Shown in pieces: positions 33,323 through 44,801 of a stretch of 64,000 nucleotides of DNA. The notes under the pieces were generated by a model that was not told where the DNA came from, did no database searches, and worked only from the letters and a program-made list of their open reading frames with translations. The first letter of the stretch is position 1, and every line of letters begins with the position of its first letter. Source of the DNA: Bryoerythrophyllum caledonicum (taxonomy: Eukaryota > Streptophyta > Bryopsida > Pottiales > Pottiaceae); contig OZ020519.1 in the NCBI GenBank assembly GCA_963971425.1, forward strand, positions 17,505,397 to 17,569,396. Direction: 5' to 3'. Made by a program: the position numbers and the translations under genes.

Positions 33323-36101
33323 CAATAGGGTGACATTCAAATTGGCCGTTTAGTAGTTCCAGGGATAGTGTCCTACACTGCTGCCAACTTTGACACCCTC
33401 CTCAAAGCTGAGAAATTGTTATTTTACCATGAAAATTTGGGGACAGCATCATCTTTATGTTGGAAACATGCATACCAAATTTCAAGTCCAGGAGACTTAT
33501 ACAAAAAAACTTATGCAAGATCTACCAACATGGGATAGCTGTGAGAAAAGTGTCACAGCTGCCAACTTTGACACCCTCCCAAGAATTGAGGAAATTTTTT
33601 TTGCCCATGAAATTTTTGGAGCAAAAACATTTTTATGTTGTTTGCATGTGTGGAAAATTTCAAGTCCAAAAGACCCATACAAAAAATAATATTCCAAATC
33701 TACCAACATGTGTAGTTTTGAGAAACAAAGGGGAAAACCATTTTACTACTTCCAACTTTGACGCCCTCCTTAGGATTGAGTTTTTGTTGATACATAATGA
33801 AATTTTTGGCACAAGATCATCTCTATGCTGGTAACATGTGGGATAAATTTCAAAGCCAAAAGACATACATAAAAAAAGTTATTCCATATCTATCAACATG
33901 TGTAACTATGATAAACAATTTGAAGGTCATATTGAAAATGTCAAAATATCTTTGACACCTCATGCTTTTTCATTGAATTCAATCATGTGAGTAAGCCACC
34001 AAACATAAATGCTTCTCAAAAAGATCAATAACATCTAAATGAAGAAGTGAAGAGGTGTTCCATGCAGAAGAATCCACTTGGCCATAAAGTGTACATTAGA
34101 CACATGACAAATTTTTTCTTCTAAATATCTATTGAACACTATGTAAAGGGAATGGTGTGTGTGATTTGTGATAGACTGAATGTTGAGACAATCCTCAAAA
34201 CAAAGAGTGTTGTATTGTGGGATGCATGAGTGTTGATTCACATTGGGCATACATGATGAGTGATTAAGAGCAAAACGATTTTTCATGTATGCATATGGGC
34301 TTGGGTTTTGGCGACCCTTCTCTCTCTTCTCTGCTCCAGTGCCTTGGCTCCCTTCTCTCCCCCTTGCTCTGCTCCAGCCCTGTTCTCCTCCTCTCTCAAT
34401 TGTCACATGTCAATCCTGCAACCCCCTTTGCTCTGCTCCAGCCCCTTGGCCCCCTTCTCTCCCCCTTGCTCTGCTCTAACCCCTACTCTACTGCTGTAGC
34501 TAGCATCATGCACTCTATGAGTTTATGATGGCAATTTCAGATGAAATTTGTGCTCGCATCATAGGTTTGAGTGAGGGAGGATTTACAGGAGTTCAAATTG
34601 CAGCTACTATTGGAGTTCCTATTAGAACAGTTACAAGGTTAGTAAAAAAATTTAGAGAAGATGGAACCTACAAGCGCAAACCTTGCGGTGGAAGTCACGC
34701 TAAAAAGCTTAGTGATAGAGATGTTCGTAGTATTGTGCATTACTCAAAAATTCATCGTTGCTCTTCACTCTCAAAGATTACCAATGCAGGTCCTACTCAA
34801 GTATGTAGACGTACTATTCAAAGGGTCTTACATAAAAATGGCATTTTCAGTCGAATTGCAGTCAAAAAACCTTTTTTGACACCTCGTCACATGTCTCAAC
34901 GATTAGCTTTTGCTCAGAAGTACCGTGGATGGAGTGCAAAAGAGTTGGAGCGTGTTGTTTGGACAGATGAATCTACTTTTGAAATTGGAAAAAATTCTCG
35001 GCAAATTCATGTTTGGAGAAGTGCATACGAGCGTTATTCATCAAGTTGTCTAGCTCCTACTTTTAAAAGTGGAAGGACTTCTTTAATGATTTGGGGCGCA
35101 TTTGCCGGAGGACAAAAGTCAGAACTTGTCTTTATGCCTAAAGGTCAACGTTCTGCTAAGGATTTTATAGAAGTGGTTTACGATGCTAAATTGGTTCATT
35201 TCATAGGTCAATTTCCACAATGAGTGCTTATGGAAGATGGGGCACCCGTCCATAGGAGCAAAATATGTGAAGAATGGAGACAAAGCCACCTTCTCGAAAA
35301 GCTCAACTGGCCTGCAAACTCTCCCGATCACAATCCAATCGAGAACGTTTGGAGGATGTTAAAAGATGTTGTGCAACATGGCAAACAATGCCCTAGAAGC
35401 TTAGATGTGTTGAAGGTAGTTCTTGAAAGAGAGTGGAAGTTAGTCAATGGTACAAAGCTCCTTCAACTATGTCATTCTATGCCCTCTAGGTTACTAGCAG
35501 TGATTGACGCTAATGGAGGACATACACGTTGGTAGATATGGAATAACTTTTTTGTGTACATCTTTTGGCTTTGAAATTTATCTCACATGTTACCAGCGTA
35601 GAGATGATCTTGTACCAAAAATTTCATTATGTATCAACAAAAACTCAATCCTAAGGAGGGCGTCAAAGTTGGAAGTAGTAAAATGGTTTTCCCCTTTGTT
35701 TCTCAAAACTACACATGTTGGTAGATTTGGAATATTATTTTTTGTATGGGTCTTTTGGACTTGAAATTTTCCACACATGCAAACAACATAAAAATGTTTT
35801 TGCTCCAAAAATTTCATGGGCAAAAAAAATTTCCTCAATTCTTGGGAGGGTGTCAAAGTTGGCAGCTGTGACACTTTTCTCACAGCTATCCCATGTTGGT
35901 AGATCTTGCATAAGTTTTTTTGTATAAGTCTCCTGGGCCTGAAATTTGGTATGCATGTTTCCAACATAAAGATGATGCTGTCCCCAAATTTTCATGGTAA
36001 AATAACAATTCCTCAGCTTTGGGGAGGGTGTCAAAGTTGGCAGCAGTGTAGGACACTATCCCTGGAACTACTAAACGGCCAATTTGAATGTCACGCTATT
36101 G
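33323..36101 (+). mobile_element. Tc1-type DNA transposon with ~585-bp terminal inverted repeats
   Basis: The ends read CAATAGGGTGACATTCAAAT and, reverse-complemented, CAATAGCGTGACATTCAAAT. TA flanks both sides (33321-33322 and 36102-36103), the target used by Tc1/mariner elements. The inverted repeats run to about 33905 and from about 35520, with a constant coordinate sum near 69424. Each arm is built from three ~180-bp monomers beginning with the GCCAACTTTGACACCCTCC motif. Between the arms lies one transposase frame with a single stop. A pyrimidine-rich tract (34310-34490) precedes the transposase. Confidence 0.9.
34525..35535 (+). pseudogene. Tc1-type (DD34E) transposase with one in-frame stop
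   Basis: This is about 336 codons in one frame, the usual length for Tc1 transposases, which cut and paste DNA between TA sites. The N-terminus carries a helix-turn-helix (GVQIAATIGVPIRTVTRLVKKF). The catalytic triad is visible: first Asp in VVWTDESTFEIG, second Asp in LMEDGAPVH, and Glu in SPDHNPIENVW. There are exactly 34 residues between the second Asp and the Glu. A TGA at 35221-35223 falls between the first and second Asp, so the protein as read is inactive. A second open frame resumes directly after the stop in the same phase. The C-terminus overlaps the right inverted repeat by about 15 bp. Confidence 0.9.
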
Positions 36102-36479
36102 TACAGTACATATGAAGACACACATACAAACACGTTCTATCCCTACACAATTACAGGATAAACGCTCTAATTGAAACATGCAATTAATCAATTATGCACT
36201 TGGCCATTTAAAAGTGCACTTAGGAACTACGACGGCCATGGCTCACAAAAAATCCCACATTTTAATTTTTTTGGTCAATTTTTAAAAAAACAATAGAGCA
36301 GGGTTGTCTACATAGACGGACAGGGGCCCAAAGACAGCGGACGGACGGACAGGACAGAAAACACTTTTTGGCGGACAATTGCGTGTAAAAAAATTACAAA
36401 CCCTAAATCAAATTTTCAACTTACCCCCTAGTAAAACAGGTGTGCACGACACGTCAGACGACTTTCCACGTCACATCAA

Positions 36480-36700
36480 GGGGCGGGCGCGTGCCTTTGG
36501 ACGGCGCGCGCAGCATATGGAGCCGGACGCGTACCAATCTGGACCGGGTGCGTTCATGTAGGGCCGGGCGCGTAGCACTCAGGGCCGGGCGCGTACCATC
36601 AAGGTCGGGCGCGTACCGTTAGGGGCCGGGCGCGTAGCGTCACGGGCCTGGCGCGTACCATTGTGGGTCGCGAGCGCACCTGCCTATCGGGCGCGCGCGT
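36480..36700. repeat. GC-rich ~21-bp subterminal tandem repeats of the hAT element (left)
   Basis: At least five units of the form GGGCCGGGCGCGTASC-NNNNN, about 21 bp each, lie in tandem. Looser related units occur at 38380-38470. The inverted counterpart is at 39633-40000. Such subterminal arrays serve as transposase binding sites in known hAT elements. Confidence 0.75.
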
Positions 36701-36871
36701 TCGAATACTACGTTTGCCCCTCAAAAGGGCTGAGGTTTAGAGAATTTGAAAGAATACAATTGTACCAGGGTGCTCTAACATTAAAATTATTTATTTCAAT
36801 GTGGTGCTTTCATGAATGGGAACTCTCAACACCAAGTACATATTTTAAAACCGCGGTACTATTGTACCATG

Positions 36872-38185
36872 CTAACAAGTCTCGTCTAGAACGGTGGCTC
36901 GCACCTGCGATCCCTTCGCATGAGCACGGTGCTCGTTTTGCCTATCGAAAAGAGAGGATACATAGGATATCCATGTTGGGTCTATCACAACCATCTCCAA
37001 GGCATTCTTCACTTCCAACAGACGATGGATCATTATGTAATTGCATGCAAACCTTGTTGCTGTTGGCCACAACAGAGACAAATTTGGCGAAAATCGACGA
37101 AAAAGGGCCATGGGCACATGGTGGTTCCGGATATACAATGCAATATGTTTCGCCTTCTGGACGAGGTCTGCAAATATGCCTTCCTTCCTCCAGTCCTCGA
37201 GGAGGAGGTCCAAAATATGTGCACAACACCCTTGAGTATATATGTGCGAGTACTCATCGTTGACCTTCTTCATTGCCCCCAACATGTTTGAAGCATTATT
37301 GGTGCACACTTGGACCACATTCAATGGTCCAACCTTACGGATGAAACTTTTCAATTGGTCCCCTATATATGCTGTAGATTTCTTCATACCTGTGGTGTCT
37401 ATAGACCCCAAGAAGATATCACCCATTGGACATACGAGCATGGTATTCATGAGAGGGCGACGTGTAACATTGTCCCACCCGTCCGAGCATATTGTTGCCC
37501 CATACTTGGCAATATCTACGCCGGTCTTCTTGTCCACAAGGTCTTTCACTTTTTTTTTTAGAGGCTCAATGTATGTCGTCCTCATGGCATTGTACGATGG
37601 CCGTTTATAATCGAAACCCGCCTTTGACGTTGCGAGGGTGGCCTTGATGAAGGCCGGATGTCTAACCACGTTGAATGCAACGTTTGCTTCATAAAAAAAA
37701 TGTGCCCATAATTCGTCCAACTCTTTTCGTTTTTCTATTTGGTAAGCCTCTGGAAAGCTCCGTTGTCGCACAGATCTTGGTGTTGATGATGCTGCTTGGC
37801 TTAGAGGATTTGTGGACTGCGTGTTCTCTTCATTTCGAGTTTCCAAGAAACTACCTTGTTGGATGGATTGGCTAGAACAAGGTTCAGTGGAACATGTTGC
37901 TGGTGCGCTGGGAAAGCCAACGATCTCCGCCTCGGTCATCCTAGTAGGAATAATATTCCCGCATCTTTTAAAACCGGCCTTAACAGCTATTGGGGCCTTA
38001 GTGCACGAAGTCTTTGTCCATTGTGGATACCCATAGTATGACATGCACCTCGCACGTTTGTATGCGAACGTGTAATTGCACCAAACACATGTCACTTGAT
38101 CCTTCTTGTTAAATGTATACCATGGGGCCCACTCCTTCGTTTGATCCCTTTGTTGAGACGACATCACAATAAAATTGGCGCCCAA
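36872..38185 (-). pseudogene. hAT transposase (BED-like finger, DUF659), C-terminally truncated
   Basis: This is a 437-aa frame. A degenerate BED-type zinc finger (VTCVWCNYTFAYKR, then TSCTKAPIAVKAGF) occupies about residues 30-75. The DUF659 region follows (HFFYEANVAFNVVRHPAF, then SDGWDNVTRRPLMNTML with the first catalytic Asp). The second catalytic site reads CTNNASNMLGA, where active relatives have TDNASN, so the Asp is replaced by Asn. CCAHILDLLLEDW is the conserved Cys-His helix. The C-terminal hAT dimerisation domain is missing: the frame ends at 36872 and only repeats follow. The protein is therefore very unlikely to be active. The BED histidines are also poorly conserved. Confidence 0.85.
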
Positions 38186-38890
38186 TGTTGTGCCAAAGAG
38201 GATCCGCCAAAACTAATAGGAAATTATGTGTGCATAGAAAATGTTGACCCAAAGGTCACTCACAAATTTGTAGATTCATGCAAGGAGCCCAATAAGGAGT
38301 TCCAGGACACAAAGCCAAGGATGTGAGGTGAGTCAAGCACATCGCATATAGTACTTATATAGTGCTGGAGCAGGAGCATCAAAGGCCGGGCGCGCACAAG
38401 GGTGGCCGGGCGCATTCTCTATGTAGTCAGGCACGCACGCTGTGGGGCCGGGCGCGCACAATGTTGGGGCGTGCGCACTAATTCGACGGTATATTGAAAC
38501 ATTGCAACACTTAATATTTTGATATATAAAACATCTCATAAAAATCCACTAAATATACATGATGCCACTCAATTTACAAGGTTTTATTCAATATACAAAA
38601 TATCGCTCAATATTAAATGGCAGTTACAAAATTGTAGAAAGCTCTTGTTCCAAAACAATTCAACATTGCTCTATGTACATTTCTCGCACTGTTGTAGTTC
38701 TAGAATGCCTTAAAGCCAGTAAAAAATGAAAGAAGATTGTCTTTCTCTTGAACTCGTGCCTTCAAGTCTTGAATTTCTTCAAGACATTTCGCAACTTCAT
38801 TATCCTTCTCATCGAGCTCTTCTCCTAGATCATCAATTACGTTCAAGCTTTCTTTTAGTCACTTCACAACTCGAACATAATCGTCACGAC

Positions 38891-39394
38891 TCACCCAGTC
38901 ACCCTCCGTAGACTTTTTTTATTAACCACGCCCTCCTCAGGTACCGCATCCGTCTTCGTGGCATCTCCGACTTGTTGTGAAACCAACGGTTTAGGGTTCG
39001 ACGCTGATATGATGGACAATTCTTGTTGCCTACGCACAGACTGATGACATCCAGTATGCGAGTCGGATGATGAAGACGCGGACCACTTGATTATTTGATT
39101 CAAAGGTTCAACTTCCATGGTTTTCTCGAGACCTTCTCCTGGAAACTTCTTCACAAACGGTATTGTTATTCCAATGACTAGCGCCATCTTGGAGTGTGTT
39201 TGGATTTCCATTGTCCTCCAATCAACCGGTATGCCAAGTACCACCTCCGCGTAAACCATCTGTAAAATTGAAATATTTATCGAGTTGCGGCTCAATTTCG
39301 CCTCGTCGTAAATGTGCCGGTACGCTTGGATACAACGCTCCTTGAAGAACTCATTGGTGCAGTATCCTAAGTTGGCCCTGTTTGTACGTCGCAT
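38891..39394 (-). CDS. Second open frame inside the hAT element, unrecognised
   Basis: This is a 167-aa frame whose N-terminal half looks protein-like (NEFFKERCIQAYRHIYDEAK, then LQMVYAEVVLGIPVDWRTME). It is followed by a Ser-rich linker and a basic end. I do not recognise a family. The start is uncertain because the coding region may continue upstream into the N gap at 39433. Lying upstream of the transposase on the same strand, it could be an accessory protein of the element or captured host sequence. Confidence 0.35.
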   Translation of the reverse strand: MRRTNRANLGYCTNEFFKERCIQAYRHIYDEAKLSRNSINISILQMVYAEVVLGIPVDWRTMEIQTHSKMALVIGITIPFVKKFPGEGLEKTMEVEPLNQIIKWSASSSSDSHTGCHQSVRRQQELSIISASNPKPLVSQQVGDATKTDAVPEEGVVNKKSLRRVTG

Positions 39395-39432
39395 TAGAGA
39401 ATACCGCGAGTATGGCTAGAGGAGCCTCAAAT

Positions 39433-39632
39433 NNNNNNNNNNNNNNNNNNNNNNNNNNNNNNNNNNNNNNNNNNNNNNNNNNNNNNNNNNNNNNNNNNNN
39501 NNNNNNNNNNNNNNNNNNNNNNNNNNNNNNNNNNNNNNNNNNNNNNNNNNNNNNNNNNNNNNNNNNNNNNNNNNNNNNNNNNNNNNNNNNNNNNNNNNNN
39601 NNNNNNNNNNNNNNNNNNNNNNNNNNNNNNNN
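39433..39632. other. Assembly gap of 200 N
   Basis: A run of exactly 200 N inside the right arm of the hAT element, directly beside GC-rich tandem repeats that are hard to assemble. Open frames that span it are artefacts. Confidence 0.99.
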
Positions 39633-40000
39633 GCCCGGCCCAGCCCCCTCCACGAACGCGCCCAACCCTCCCCCACGAACGCGCGCAGCCCCTCCACGAA
39701 CGCGCGAGACCTTGGTCGGAGGCGCCAACCCCTCCAAGTATGCGCCTGGCCCTTCATCGCGGGCGCCTGGCTACTTGCGGTACGCGCGCCGTCCTCCCTA
39801 CACGCACCCGGCCCCTCACGGTACGCGCCCGGTCCACCCCTGCATGCACCCGGCCCAACATGGTACGCGCCCGGTCTCTCCTGTATGCGCCCGGCCCCTT
39901 CAGTGCGCGCTCTGCCCATCTCCGCACGCGCCCGGCCCCTTCAGAATGCGCCCGGCCCATCTCCGTACGCGCCTCCCTCCCTGTCTGCACGCGCGCGACC
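39633..40000. repeat. GC-rich subterminal tandem repeats of the hAT element (right)
   Basis: Many units of the form GGTACGCGCCCGGCCC lie in the opposite orientation to the left array. The GC content is far above the surrounding DNA. Long open frames here are an effect of composition and are not genes. Confidence 0.75.
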
Positions 40001-40153
40001 TTGTTGACGACGTGTCAGCCACGTAGTTGCCTTTGTGGCACTGAGTAAATTGATTTACCTCGAGTCATGGTCAAACCAGGGTTGACCCTTATCGGACGGA
40101 CAACAACCTCTACTGGACGGACAGCCGGACGGACGGACGGCCGAACAACCCTG

Positions 40154-42517
40154 AAGTAGAGTTCTTGGATCAATATTGTGTGCAATTAAAAATGTCAATT
40201 TAACAAGATGTTAAACTACTTTTTCAACAAATTTTTAGTGGAACGTTGTTGAACTTTGATAAATGTCTATTTAATATCATTGTACAAAATTTTGTGAATA
40301 GCTTATAAGAATTTTAATGTAGAAAAGATGCAATCATCCAAACAGAGTTGCCAATTGATATGAAGAAATTCCACATGGTACATGATACATAAGAAGAAGA
40401 CCTTATAATGAAGGCATTTATACATGCACTTGGTGATGTAATTAATCAATAGTAAAAACTTATAGCATTTATTATTTACATAGTGTGCCTATGATATACA
40501 CTATATTTAAAGTAGTACTAAAATTCTACTCCTTATATGTATAGCGGGAGGAGAGTTGGAAAGGAGAAGAGGGGTACGGGAGAGGAAAGAGGCCTCGGGT
40601 TTAGGTTTGGTGGTGTTAAGTTGAGGATGGCCGCGGCTTTAAGGTTTTCCGTTTTAGGATTCCGCAGGTTTGGGGCGACGACATCAAGTTCAGGACTCCA
40701 GGGGTGTGTCTTGTCACTAGCCAGCCTCGAAATCGAGGACTAGCTATGGCCAATCATCGCCGTCGATCTCATTTGAGATGATCCTCGCCATTGAATTCGA
40801 ACACCATGGTATACGCGATATATCCAAAGAAAATGAGTGAACTCATATCAAGGTAGGATACCATTAAACAATTGATTCATCAACCCTAAGCGCCCTGCGG
40901 GCGTAGGTGGCTATTTGGCCTACCGGCCAAGGGACAAGATCTTGGCACCTTGATCAACGGCGTACAATAGGTGCAGGAGATCGACGGCCAGATCTTCTCC
41001 TAGCCGCTACTTGATTTCGAGGGTGGCTGGTCGTGAGGAGAGGTGTGCACGCGCATACCCGTGTGGAGGTGAGAGGGTACTGTGAGGGAGGGGGTGTGAG
41101 CAGCGACGGATTAGGATTTTGTAGGGGTGGAGTAGCGCCGAGGTTTATGAGCATTCCATGGATATGTGTGCGCACACTCATATGGGAGAGGCGAAAGGGA
41201 AGTGGATGAGGAGAGAGGGTGTGAGCTGCGGCGTAGGGGAGGGCTTGAGCGGAGGAGTGGAGAGGGTTTGAGCGGCAAAGAGTAGTGGCTATGAGCAGCG
41301 GAGGAGAGAGGCTGTGAGCGCGGAGAGGGGTGAGCGGCAGTGTAGGGTTTGAGGTGGGGAGAGAGAGAAGCTGTGAGCTGTGTGGAGAGGGATTGAACGG
41401 CTGCGGGAAGAGTGTGTGAGCGGGAGGCAAAGTGTGTAAGTGGCGGAGAAACATGCGAAGAGAGCTGCATGTCAAGCTGCAACTCAACGCCGCCCAAAAT
41501 CAAACCTCCAGGGGTGTGCGCGCGCACATCCGTACGCATATATCCGATTTAAATTAATTAAAAAAAATTGATATAGAACTAATGCTCGTGGGCGAAAGGC
41601 TACTCGAGGTATCCGTGGGCTCCGCGAGGCGAAGCCAAGAAGAGCTAGGAAATTTCAACCTAGATCCCTTGGTCACCCATCCAAGTCCTATTCCTTCACC
41701 ATCTTGCTAAACTACCTCCAACCGGCTTCTACTAGCCTTGGTGATGTTCAAGGCTTGGAAGTTAATATCTTTAATGCTTCGTTTCACAAATGGTTTTTTG
41801 CACTCACATCAAGGTATGTACTTCACTATATGATAGTACAAACACGTAAGAAAACAAATGAATCACCAAAGTATTGGAAGTGATACACGACTATTATTGG
41901 CTTATATTTCAAGATGTATGTATAGATTTTAAGTACATGAACAATGTCGTCTGCAAAAAAAAACAAAATCCAATTTAGTAATCATATATTCTACATAAGT
42001 TTAAACAATAGTTATCATATATTTTGCATATTATTCACCTACGTACACATATTTAACGCAATATGTAACGCAACATGTAACGCAACATGTAACACAACAA
42101 ACAAATAAATTTAATACAAAAGAGTTAGTAAGATTTTACCATTTAAAAAATAAAATAAATTGGGGGCAAAATTTATGGTTTTTGAGTGCCGAGTAGTGCA
42201 CTTGGCCAAGTGCATAATTGCTTAATTGCGTGTTTTAAGCTCTTCTTTATTCAATACAAATGGTCTAATAGCTGAACTAAATGTCATACACACAACTCTT
42301 GTTAACGAACTACTAACGCTCCTAACTCACTTACAAATGCACAAGCTCACACTAAAAAGACAAAACAAACAACGTCCCAGAAACAGTAATAGTAACATCA
42401 TTGATGAAACTTCGAGCACCATGTGCATCGACACTCCCACTTGATTGAAGGTTCAGAAAGAATTTAAACAAAGAACTAGAATCAACTGAACGTTAATTGA
42501 GAATTACTCCCACTCGT
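40154..42517. other. Intergenic; purine-rich low-complexity tract at 41040-41480
   Basis: No gene is supportable. 41040-41480 is a G/A-rich strand with irregular GAGAGGG and GAGCGG repeats, which opens long frames on the minus strand without protein-like features. 42040-42110 has several ACGCAACATGTA repeats. 42240-42480 may be part of a copia long terminal repeat, since a copia RNase H end follows. Confidence 0.45.
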
Positions 42518-42835
42518 TCATGTGACTGAAAGATCCTTCATGCCGATTTGTCCACGCAGATTGGTGAACAGGTCCTTGTGTAAATCCTTCGTAAAGATGT
42601 GAGTGAGTTGGGATTTTGTATGGATATAGGTTACATCAATTTCTCCAAGTTCAAATTTCTCCCAAGAAAATAAATACTTGCGCTCAATATGCTTAGTCCT
42701 TTTATGAAATTTTGGATTCTTCACAAGCCTTTTAGCAAACAGGTTATTACAGGACATCATAGTAGCCTGATCTTGAGGAAGTCCAATGCTGCTTGGTGTT
42801 GCAGTGTGTAGAGTCAGTATTCCTCTGGAATGCAC
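42518..42835 (-). pseudogene. Ty1/copia RNase H C-terminal fragment
   Basis: The frame reads AKRLVKNPKFHKRTKHIERK, then FELGEIDVTYIHTKSQLTHI and FTKDLHKDLF. This is the very end of a copia polyprotein. It duplicates part of the domain found at 46540-46767, so it belongs to a different copia insertion. The upstream part of this polyprotein is absent. Confidence 0.8.
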
Positions 42836-44090
42836 TTAATCATCACTAACTGCTTCCAAAGTAAACCACTCCGGTTTCGTTCCCACAGAGACCTGTTGTT
42901 CTTCTCAGAGTATCCCCCAAAACTAAACTACCAAATCAATCGTTCATGGGTTAGCTATTCTATTCACTCATGTATTATGGATCCGGATCCTTCGGAAATA
43001 CGAAACTTGTACAATGGTTGCCGGAACTAATTTCCGGACAACCGATAGGTAGTTTGATTATTCTTTGTTCCCCCTCAGAGAGTCTTCCGGAAGGTTTAAA
43101 CAAGTGACCGGAAGGCCACTGATCCTATTTTGTGTAAGTGGCCGGATTCCCCACTACCTTGTGACTTTAAGTGCCTAGACACCCACTGCCTCGGAACTTA
43201 TAGTGGCCGGACATCCACTCTCCCTACTCCGCTAACCGGTGATTGATTGTTGCTGCTAGACTTGTACTCTCACATCATCCGGATGGCCTTCCGGACGCAG
43301 TCACAAAGAGACAAGTCTGGACTACAACGACGTTCCGGTAAGTAATGTCGTAATTCTCCGGAGCACGTGGCACCGCTTACTAAAGAGGACTCCTTCTAGG
43401 CTTAAACATCAGCCTCAGGATTTTTTCCTATCTTGGGGGAAAACTCCGGCCTCGACCGAAATCTAGGTTGACATGGATTCTTCCGTGTCCTAGAGATTAC
43501 CAGGAACACCTCTGCAGTTCATCTCTTCCCCTCTCGGCTTCTTCCGGACCCTGGAGACTACCAAGAACACCTCAGTAATAGCCCTCCAGCTCTTTCGGGC
43601 GATCTCCTAATACAGGTCCCTGCGGGTTTCTCTCTAGCAAGCAGGATATCACTACTCTCCGGAAGAATTCTTACACAACAATACCTACCAAAGTGGATCC
43701 GTTATTCACAAAGGCAACACTCGACACCAACAAGACTAGGAAGCAAATCTAGTACAAAGAGGTCTGGAGTATATTCAGCGTAAGAAAACAAGATCCAGAG
43801 TTTGCCAAAACTCTCCTACTAAGTACTAACTAAGTTTTCCAAACTTAGTCTTCCTTCTATCTGCTAGAAATCCAAAGGATCTTATCTAAAAGATCCACAA
43901 AATCCAGAAAAGTTCCAGATACGATCTCAGATCCTATAATCTCGGAAAAGTTTCCAAACTTCGAATTTCCTACTTTAAACTACAAAAAGTGGCAGTTGAT
44001 TCCATCTACAGCCAGGTGCAAGTTGTGCCCCATCGTTAATCGTTGTTGGTCTCGAAGTATAGCCCAAAAATGCTACATCTAAACACTATC

Positions 44091-44525
44091 CTAAGACGAG
44101 GCACCCGGTGCCCGATTTCTCCCACTTCTGCGCGTGGAAGATATCTCCACAAGAACCCGATGCTTACCCTTTTCCTTCTTTGATGTGGATGGAGAAGAAT
44201 CGACCTTCCGAGTCATCGGTTCGGCACCTAGAGAAATCCTTGTCACCGGAGTCCTGGAGTCCGGAGGCGACGGTTGCCGTTCCGGTGCAGCTTCCGGAAC
44301 TAGAGGCGACGGTCGTTCCGACTTGGCAGTCGATTTGACCTCTGTGACCAGGTCTCTGTAACTTCCGGAAGGACTCCCTGGTCCGTGTGCCAACCTCCGG
44401 GATATGGACTTGGGTGGTGCCTGGGAGTCGGTTTCCTCCGGAGAATCCGGCAGTCGCATTGTCGGAGGAGTCAGCAGATCCGGAAGATGCTTTAGTATCT
44501 CTCCTGTGCTGGGGTTTGGAGACAC
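44091..44525 (-). pseudogene. Pro/Ser-rich downstream part of the same broken gene
   Basis: This is a 144-residue frame rich in Pro, Ser and Arg (LPDSPEETDSQAPPKSISRR) ending in a basic tail (STRRSGRNRAPGASS). It follows the coiled-coil part on the same strand after a further frame break. It looks like a disordered C-terminus. No family is recognised. Confidence 0.35.
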
Positions 44526-44801
44526 TATACCTTCTACCGGTGTACGTGGTGGCGGAGTGTTGAGTCCTCCGGATTTGTCGAGGTCCCCGGGGCTGGAGCC
44601 GGCTCGGACTGTGGCGGTTCCGGAGGAGCCGTGGTCCTGTCAGGGGTCATAAAATCCTCCGGTACTTGGGCTGCCGTGTCTTCCGGATCCACCTGGGTGA
44701 TGTTCACCAAAAGCTACATATGTTCCCAGGTCTGGCCCATCTTCTCTACTTGATCGAGGAGAAACCAGAAGATATTGGTTTGGTTCAATTCTTCTCGATT
44801 C

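Larger units (their letters stand above)
36299..40153 (-). mobile_element. hAT DNA transposon with GC-rich subterminal repeats
   Basis: The left end is CAGGGTTGTCTACATAGACG and the reverse-complemented right end is CAGGGTTGTTCGGCCGTCCG. CAGGG termini are typical of hAT elements. The flanking octamers CAATAGAG and AAGTAGAG match at 6 of 8 positions, as expected for an aged 8-bp target duplication. Both ends carry runs of GGACGGAC followed by arrays of GGGCCGGGCGCGTACC units in opposite orientation. It encodes a BED/DUF659-type transposase and a second open frame. A 200-N gap interrupts the right arm, so the true length is unknown. Confidence 0.85.

Noticed and set aside
39635-40048. Arg/Pro-rich frames next to the N gap
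   Set aside because: They are composed of GC-rich subterminal repeats of the hAT element, and some include the artificial N run.
40954-41539. Pro/Ser/His-rich minus-strand frames of 142-177 codons
   Set aside because: They are translations of a purine-rich low-complexity tract, with no conserved motif and no splice structure.
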